NCBI GenBank assembly: GCA_030248065.1 | Contig: JASAMV010000374.1 | Location: 1-64,000, forward strand | Direction: 5' to 3' | Length of the DNA: 64,000 bases | Source of the DNA: Rhynchonema sp. JSB1_4 | Taxonomy: Eukaryota > Nematoda > Chromadorea > Monhysterida > Xyalidae | Notes under the pieces: generated by a model | Databases searched by the model: none | The model's input: only the letters and a program-made list of their open reading frames with translations | Told to the model about the DNA's origin: nothing | Part shown: positions 56,275 to 64,000 of the stretch, one piece after another | Layout of the letters: each line of letters begins with the position of its first letter | How positions within the stretch are numbered: the first letter of the stretch is position 1 | Program-made: the position numbers and the translations under genes

Positions 56275-59200
56275 ACGCCGATTCGACTGATATTAACTTC
56301 AACACAAAAACTGAGCGTAATAACAATAGCGAGGAATTATCGTACTCTCAACTAGCCACTGGTACTCATCTTTTCAACGATCCGCAATGCCATATATGCA
56401 CCTCTCATGTTCTACCGATAACGACGCGCTCAGCACGCAACACTGTGCCGAATCCAACCTCGTTTTCTGCCTCATTGCTTCCGTCTTCCGCTTCATGTCC
56501 GACCGCCGCTGTACAAACCGCATCAAGATGCAATGGCATCGACCTGTGCGAAATTGTAAATATGCCTACATGCTTCACGCCTTCCGGTTTTATTGCGAAA
56601 ACTGTATCCGGTGACACTGATATTGGAATTGCCACTGCCATAACACTTCGTGTTGTCAACCCATACACAACTGCTCTGCTACATCCTGCCCTTGACGTTG
56701 CCTTCATGCTGTCTGATGCTGTCAACAATGGTCTGTTGACTGACAATGGTGTGCATCCCAGTTTTCTGGGGCGCCAGACATCAATTCAGGCACTGCACCG
56801 ACGAAATTGCCTGCTGGATTTGCGAACACCGTTGTCGATCACTGATGCAATCAGAGTCGGATTGTTCAACAATGAAACCGGGACATTCCATGATCCTAAC
56901 TCCAGACGTCAACATTCGATCAGCAACGCCGTCGCCGCTGGAACAGGAATTGTTGACGGTCGTTCGGCCGTGGTATTCTACCCGGAAATCAACCAGTATT
57001 TGACCATAACCGACTCGATCGAGAGCAATTTGATCGATAGCGATGGGTTTGTGCATCTGTCCAGTCAGCTCGTGCTCCCCTTGGACTTTGCATACCGTCT
57101 CGGATACGTCATCAACGTATGTGCACCACTATCACTGTCAAATGCACTCCGATTGGGACTGTACGACAAGCGAACGGGAATGTTCGAGTTCAACGAGAAA
57201 AACTTCACATTGATGCAAGCCATTCAGGAACATCTGATAACTACTGAAAATCCGATCACCATTGAATCGGAAAGAAGATCCACTTTACGCACTGAGATTC
57301 AAAACGGCGCCATCGATCCATACATTGGGTCGTTCACCACCTCTGAAGGCGCCGTAGTCAATTTGGATGAAGCCTTCAACAACGGCTATCTGCGAGACCA
57401 GGCGACACACTTATCTTTGGTCGAGTCTTTGGGCACTCCACTTTGGAACGGACTGTCCCGTCGCCTTGAGCTTGGTTCGCGGTTGTACTGGACATTGAAC
57501 GAGGCTATTAACACCGGTCTGATTCACACACGCCGCACGTTTGTGCGCGACCCGAACGAAAACGTGTACTATCCGGTGAAACGGGCGGAACAAAGAGGCA
57601 TGATCGATCTGCACACCGGGTTTGTGTTCGACACGTCGACTGGCCGAAAGATCGATATCAAGAGCGCCATCGAGGAAGGTGACGTGATTGAAGTGCCACC
57701 GAGCGCCTCTCTCGAACACATGATTCGACAACGTCTGATGTTGGATGGAACGTGGTTGGTGCTGGATTCAGCCACTGGCGACTACGTCAACTTGAAATCG
57801 GCCGTTGAACGAGGCTCGGTCAACGCTGAATCATTTCGTGTGACCGATGTCCAGCAAGGGAAGTGTCAGCTGCACACGTACCAAATGGCGAAGAAATTGA
57901 AACTGCTCGATTCAACCGGAATAATACCGAGAATATCGCTGCAGAAAGCTTGGAGGGATCATCGATTCGTCAAACACCGACCACCATTGACTCTCGCCAC
58001 ATGTGCAGGGCAAAGAAGGATTGATCCACTGAAGACCACGCTGCAAACACAAAGTTGGGCAAACCCGCTGACCATGAGCGAAGCAATCAGACTGCGGGTG
58101 ATTCACGGTGATTTGCCTGCTGTGATCAATTGCAACAAGATCTCTACGCTGAAACAAGCGTTGGCTCAATTGCAAGACACCAGTGTGTTGTTGCGTAGTC
58201 CAGTTGTGTCGAGCTGCAATCTCAATCCGCCAAATGGGAACAGTCAGGCAATTTTGGCCGGCAATTTTTCATGCAGTCTATCGTTTGCAATGTATTCTGG
58301 GTTGTTTGCCAACAACGGCTTTGATCATCCGAAGATTGATCGACGATTCACACTAGCCGATGCAATTGCAGTCGGGCTGATAAATGTGGACCTGGATTTG
58401 GTCATACTGCCTCCAATGATCAGGGCAGCACCGATGCGTGAAGCAATTAAAGACGGTTTGGTCGATTGTGAGCATCAGCTGGTGAAGACATCGGGAAACA
58501 GCCAAGTGCCACTCGACCAGGCCTTTGAGAACAACCTGCTTCTGTCGGGGTCAAAACCGTATCCAATCGAGTTCTTGATCGAGAAGAATCTCTACGATAA
58601 CAACTCCAACCAGCTCATCGACCCAATGTCTGGTTCGAAGCAGAGCCTGAAGCAAGCGTTGGGCTCAGGTTTGGTCAATGAGGACACCACGTTCTACGTC
58701 AATCGATCGTCAATTGAGCTAACTCCCATCATGTTGGCCATTGACAAAGGTCTGGTATCCGACAACAACACAGTGCAATTGCCAGACTTGACCTGGATCG
58801 CACTGCCTGCAGCTGTGAGTCACGGTTACGTCAAGACCTGTGCCGAGAATGTGTCCATCTCCAAAGCGTTCGAGACAGGACAATTGGACAAGAACATCAG
58901 CCTGTACAAAGATGCGCGTTTCGGTGTGTCCATCCCGATCCAACGTGCGGTGCCAGCCGGTCTCTTAGACGCATCGGACGCGTTCGTTCAATCAACAACG
59001 AAGAATGACTCAACCTACATCGGATTCAAGACCGCGCTTCGCATCGACTCGATCGACCTGATGAAACGTGTGTCGACCGATCACGACACCGGGCAGTGGA
59101 ATCCGTTGGTGATGCGATTCGATCAGGGTCAAGCGTTCCTCGGTCGTGAATCAATGAACTTCGAGTTCGCTGTTGACAATGGTCTGGTCGACATGAGCAC

Positions 59201-59762
59201 TGGTCTGATACGTGACCCTTGGACCAACACCAGACACACGTTGCAAAGTGCAATCGGTGACCTGTTGATCGACGCAACGTCAGCACTGCTCGTTGACACT
59301 GTGCACGGCCGGTTGTTGAGACTCGACACAGCTGTCGACGAAGGACTCATTGTCGGTTCACAATTGGTCGACAGCTGCACGGGAGAACGTGTCAGTCTGA
59401 TGTGCGCGCTCACAACCAAACTCATCCGATTGCCAACGGAGAAGTTCTCGCTGGTGGACAGCGTGCGTCTGAACGTGTTCGACCCAATCACCGACACATT
59501 CCGCAATCCGTTCTCGGTGCTGAGCGGCCTGTCGTTGATCGAAGCGATGCGGCGCAATCTGATTGATGTCACGTCCACCATCGTCGTCGAGCCGGTCGAA
59601 GGTCGTCACTACTCGGTGCCGGACGCACTCAGCAGCGGACTCATGGACTCGACCAACGGCAGTGTGCTCGATCTGGCATCCAGTTCCTACATCCAATTGG
59701 GCGAGGCGATCCAGCGAAACATCATACTTGAAAAGTACGATCTGGTTTCCTATGGTTTTTGA
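56252..59762 (+). CDS. vab-10: Second plectin-repeat exon, alternative 3' end of the gene
   Basis: After the acceptor at 56250-56251 (ATTCATTTTTTAG) a frame different from the first plectin exon is open from 56252 to TGA 59760-59762, about 1170 residues. After an S/T/N-rich lead (including CHICTSHV) it carries diverged plectin repeats, e.g. PLSITDAIRVGLFNNETGTF and PLSLSNALRLGLYDKRTGMF, spaced at about 38 residues. The motifs are less regular than in the previous exon and several lack the TGE turn. The end can be used in two ways. It can terminate at TGA with AATAAA at 59947 (a VAB-10A/plectin-like isoform), or splice from GATCTG/gtttcc in phase 0 to the spectrin exon at 60923. Confidence 0.85.
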
Positions 59763-60922
59763 TTAAAGCTTGAGCTTGTTGTGCTATATATGTACATACT
59801 TCCTAACTTCACTCGCACTTTGCTTGCACTGGGAGGAGCGGGTGCTATTCGCGTCAGGCAGCATGCTTTGAATGTACCTATTCTTTCCGATCTCAACCTG
59901 TCTGTTGGCATAACATTATTTCCTAACCGGTGTCAATCATAATAATAATAAACTGGCTTGCACGACTTATCTCGTCTTGTTCTCAACAGGACAGTCTGCC
60001 TTTGCTTGTGGGAGTCTGTTTCGTGTTGTGTCACCCTGTGTTGCTAGTGCCACCAACCAACCATTAAACCAATCTGTTGCCTTCTGGTCACTAACCGTTC
60101 TTACATTTCCTTACCAACTGCTACAGTATCCACCATTACATTGTAGTCACTGTGAAACACGACAGAGACGCGTTACATCAAAGCCATACTAATATACGCT
60201 TCTCCAGCCGTAGCTATAGTAGTCGGTCAATGTTCCGTAGTCTTGACGCTGCCGCACACACACGCGCCTGCATACACACGCCTAAGACGGTCGAGTAAAT
60301 TGTAGATTGGCTTGGGTGGATGATCGCAAATTTGGGTGGAACTAGTCGGTCAGATCAGCTCAATGTGAAATCGACGGTGATTTCGAAACAGATTTTGTAA
60401 ATTACTGGTTCAATTGTTCACTCAAAATGCTCGTGTACATCTGCAGATGGTGTAACTTGTACTATACGAAGATTTCACAATAAGCTAAACGCCTCAACGG
60501 TCCACATCGTTTTGCGAACTACACCCAGTCAATATTGTTAGCTTGCTTATTTATCCTCGTCTTTCCTTGTGTCGGTGGTGATTGATTGACCATGTTCTTC
60601 GCTCAGGGGTGTGCCTTTTGGACCTGTATGGGAGTCACTTCGTTTCTAGCATCTACAGGTCCCAAGTGTAGACCCCTGTTCACGCTATCCGTATAGTGGG
60701 CATAATCAAATGTCACACTCCTCGTTCCTTGACCACTTGTCAACCAGCACCGTCATTAGCTTAGCGATTATACGCTGTTGTCCTACGTTGTACATGACAC
60801 ACCACCAGTCGTTGAGCCAATCACTATGCTGCTGCTTCAAAGCTTCCAGTGGCGGGAACGGTATCACACGGGAGAATTCTGAACCACTTTGAATGCGTGT
60901 AATTTCTTGCCTGATGTTGCAG
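59763..60922. other. 3' UTR / intron between plectin and spectrin parts
   Basis: The sequence to about 59970 is probably the 3' UTR of the short isoform. The remainder is intron of the long form; I see no exon or repeat. Confidence 0.5.
59947..59952 (+). terminator. Polyadenylation signal for the plectin-tail isoform
   Basis: AATAAA lies 185 bp after the TGA of the second plectin exon and is followed by a GT/T-rich stretch (TCGTCTTGTTCTC). This supports an isoform that ends here, upstream of the spectrin repeats. Confidence 0.55.
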
Positions 60923-63900
60923 GAGTCAATCCAGCAGTCATGTCAAGCCGCCGAGGTTGACATCGACGGACTGCTGATCAAACTACAAACGGTGGAGGGC
61001 GCGTTGGCCGACCTGCGACCCGGTCACACGCTCAAAGACCACCAACAAACACTGGTCGCCCTTAAAGTACGTCCATCTGCCTGCATGATGTTTCATTTGA
61101 TCTCAGTTATCAATTTTGCCGAAAAACATCTGTATTATCTTCCGAATTTCAGTCAGAACAAACCAAATTCGATAGTCTACAACCGGAGATCAATGCGTGT
61201 CTACAAACAGCTGACGATTTGTGCACCGAGGGCGCCGACCTGTTGACACCAGAGGAGTTCCACAATCTGCGCAGTCATCGCGACCAACTTGGACTCGCCA
61301 AACGTACCGTTGCTGCAGAGCTGGAGCTGTTGACCAGCAGGTGCGAACATAGGATAGCAAGCAACTCACTGGTTTGTGGTGTTGTCGATGGGCATGATAA
61401 CTAAATGGGCAGACACCTTCTATGCAAACACATGCAGTATACGTACATATATGTATTTTATGGACAATTTCAGACTGCAGAACACGGTGGCAAGTCTGCG
61501 TGACTTCAACGACAAAAGTGAGGCTTTCTCCAAGTGGCTAACAGACACGCGTGCGCAAATCGATGAAACATCGGAGTTATCGGCTGATCCAGCACACGGA
61601 GAGAAAGCAATGCAGCAAGCACAAGTAAGATAGTTAGCTGTCACAGGGAAACGATTTTGTTAATCGTGAGAGTGAGAACGACATCGGTTGGTATCACAAG
61701 TTTCGGTGCAGGTACTGTAACGCCATGAGCTTTTGTGCGAGTCACTCTAAGCACATTAGTCATTCAAAAACATCATGGAACCACACAACTATGCCTGGGA
61801 ACACAGCATATGTGTTAAGGCCTAACTATACTTCGTTCTCTCAGAGAACAAAGAACAAATTCTCGCGCGCTGATTGGCTGTTGAACATACGTGGACCAAT
61901 CAGTGCGCGAGAATTTGTTCTTTGTTCTCTGAGAGAACGAAGTATAGTTAGGCCTTAAAAATCCGACATGACACGAATGACCAAGCACAAATCTGGCAAC
62001 TGTCCGTTTGCAGTCAATCACCGACGATATCGTATCGCACCAATCGCATCTGAGCGAATTGAGCAGTCTCCGATCGAACATCAGCGACGATCTGCACGAA
62101 ACACGACGTATTCAATCGGTGCACGGCAAGTATGTTGTGCCCGAGGTCACTGATGACCCGATCAGACAGACTGTGCGATCGTTGAATGCTGACTACGAAC
62201 AACTGTCGACTGCATGCAGTCAATTGCACAATATGCAGGTGCGAATGATTGCAAAGTTGCCATCGTGTTTTCAGGGCGCATGTGTATGTACTGTGTTCAG
62301 TACTGTGTACTGTGTATACATGTATTCAGGTCAATATCAACGAACAGAACGGTCTCTGGCAGCAAGCAATCACCGATGCCGCACAATTTCTCGACAGAGT
62401 ATGTTACGTATCCAAATTTTTTCGGCTTTATACGTGCCATCACCGAAAGTTTTAACGCGGTAGACAAACACACAAATGTGGAAACTGTTTCGTGCAGCAC
62501 GAGCGGGAGGCGTCTGATATGCAGCAAGCGGGCACGAGTGGTTCACCAGATGATCTAAGTGCCAGACTACGATCGACACGCGATCAGACAGATCGATTGA
62601 TATCGGAGAGTCGACACGTCGATCAACTGCGACCACTGGCCACAACGTTGTTGATGTTGATGGAGGGCAAACGGGCACATGAACACCAGAAGGCGGCACT
62701 CACTGGCAAATGCGAACAGTTGGAGGGCAGGTGGGTGCTGGGTAATATGATGTTTCAATGTTTGTTATCAGGTCTCTGACGTACGATGGACATTATAACA
62801 AAATGTAATGTGTACAGAAACCTTGAAGAGGATAACGAAACATTTTGCGCTTCAGATATGACTCAGTGCGATCTCGTCTTCAACAACACGCCACCAATCT
62901 GCAGTCATCACTAAGCGAGGCCACGAGTCTGGCGGAAACGGTAGGCGAGCTGGGGCAATGGCTGAAACAGGTGGAACAAATTCTGGACACTCACAAGCCA
63001 CTACCGTTGACTGAAGTAAAATTGGAAGAACAGGTATGCATACAATTGCCCACACTATATTTGATTTTAATTTTGCTTCAGCCACATAAAAACACAAACG
63101 TTTCGTAATGTTTACCTCTTTTAACACAGAGTTCCGAGCATCAAGTGCTGCAAGCTCAGTTCACCGCCCGTCGTGTGCAACTGACTGAATTGAAGGCAAA
63201 GATCAAACAGTCTAAAAGCGCTCAAGTAAGTGATGATTTTTGCGCCATCGGAAAGCATTTCCCAAATCTCTAAAATTGTTTTTGCAGAGCAACATTTCCA
63301 TCGACTTGACCGCGATCACCGGTCGTTTTGATGCGGCCGAACGCAACTGCCGATCGTGGGGCGATAACATTCTAGAGGCTCAAACAAAGCTCAAAACGTT
63401 CATCGCTGATTCGACCAAACTGCGGGATTGGCTGTCCACAACGATTGCCAGCTGCCTTGACAGAGTGAGTGTGCATTTTTATAATTACATAATAGCACCT
63501 TATTTGTATTTTTCATCTTTATATCATTCTTCAAATGCCCCCCCCCCACCGACAGGATGCAACTCAAGCCGAACGCCACATTGAATCAACGAAAAGCGAA
63601 ATCGCTCAAAAACAACGCGATCTTGAGAGCGTCAGATCTGTTTTCGCATCACTGATGGACTTACCGCGAGTTTGTGACGAAAATGAGGTGATCAACACAA
63701 AGGACGCACTCGAAAAACAGTGGACTGAATTACACGTTTGTGGCCCTCATCACGTTTGAAAAGCTCGACTGACGTTTTCTCATGTCAATCAACAATTTCA
63801 GAGTCTTGTCGAAACGCGTTCAAGCGAGTTGATGCAGCGCAAAGAGGTGCTCAACGAATACATGAGTGCGCAGACGAACGTGCGTGAATGGCTGAGTGAA

Positions 63901-63990
63901 CGGGAACAACAAATGGATTCGCTCGCACCCGTCGCACTCACCGTCGTGTTGTGCACGAAACAGAAAACTGGACTCCAACCGCTCATACAG
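60923..63990 (+). CDS. vab-10: Spectrin-repeat rod of the long spectraplakin isoform (continues off the edge)
   Basis: Eleven exons are in phase: 60923-61066, 61153-61340, 61474-61624, 62014-62238, 62330-62398, 62498-62730, 62856-63033, 63130-63225, 63288-63464, 63556-63735 and 63802-63990. They encode about 610 residues of heptad-patterned helices, roughly five to six spectrin repeats of 105-110 aa. Typical helix-A tryptophan positions are KSEAFSKWLTDTR, ETVGELGQWLKQVEQIL, TKLRDWLSTTI and TNVREWLSEREQQM. The rod is the spacer between the N-terminal actin-binding part and the C-terminal EF-hand/GAS2 microtubule-binding part expected right of the window. The first exon starts in phase 0, so it can follow either the plakin domain (49253) or the second plectin exon. 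Confidence 0.92.
61819..61954. mobile_element. TTAA-flanked foldback MITE in a spectrin-repeat intron
   Basis: The left arm begins GGCCTAACTATACTTCGTTC and the right arm is its mirror over about 59 bp, with one mismatch near the inner end. A 17-bp loop separates them. TTAA flanks both sides (61815-61818 and 61955-61958), as for piggyBac-type insertion. The element has no coding capacity. Confidence 0.85.
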
Positions 63991-64000
63991 GTTGCTTGTC

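Overview
This window is nuclear DNA from an invertebrate animal. Genes are broken into short exons with GT-AG introns (mostly 50-400 bp), and long stretches between and inside genes are filled with small non-autonomous transposons. A nematode is the best guess. The large gene on the right has the layout described for C. elegans vab-10 (shared actin-binding and plakin exons, then a plectin-repeat branch with its own 3' end and a spectrin-repeat branch). A degenerate interstitial GCCTAA array (the nematode telomere unit is TTAGGC) points the same way. Species cannot be named from the sequence. Exon boundaries below were read by hand; adjoining exons were accepted only when reading phases matched.

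Layout. (1) 0.4-1.7 kb, plus strand: ornithine decarboxylase antizyme, with the programmed +1 frameshift site TCC-TGA-T intact at 484-490. (2) 3.1-4.9 kb, plus: a small transmembrane EGF-family ligand precursor (signal peptide, Ig-like region, EGF module, membrane segment, short basic tail). (3) 6.1-8.9 kb, minus: ABHD17-type depalmitoylase, seven exons. (4) 8.9-18.9 kb: no gene recognised; nested MITEs and foldback elements. (5) 18.9-22.0 kb, minus: ABHD2-type lipase, twelve exons beginning with a two-codon exon. (6) 22-24 kb: more repeats. (7) About 24.4 kb to beyond the right edge, plus: a spectraplakin (vab-10 / shot / MACF1 / dystonin family).

Spectraplakin order: several candidate alternative first exons (24.4, 27.3, 31.7, 33.2, 36.5 and 42.9 kb), CH1 (33.5-34.4), CH2 (39.3-39.9), plakin domain with embedded SH3 (43.5-49.3), a 6.2-kb plectin-repeat exon opening with an E/A/R-rich helix (50.1-56.3), a second 3.5-kb plectin-repeat exon in another frame (56.25-59.76) followed by a polyadenylation signal, then spectrin-repeat exons (60.9-64.0) running off the edge. 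The phases let the whole plectin block be used as an end or skipped, giving a hemidesmosome/intermediate-filament type (VAB-10A-like) or a long microtubule/actin crosslinker (VAB-10B-like). Alternative first exons would give forms with both CH domains, CH2 only, or none.

The genes do not form an operon and show no shared pathway. The most noteworthy items are the antizyme recoding site, the two-exon plectin cassette, the phase-constrained alternative first exons, a probable GC-AG intron, and a set of hAT-, PIF/Harbinger- and TTAA-type miniature elements with intact target-site duplications.
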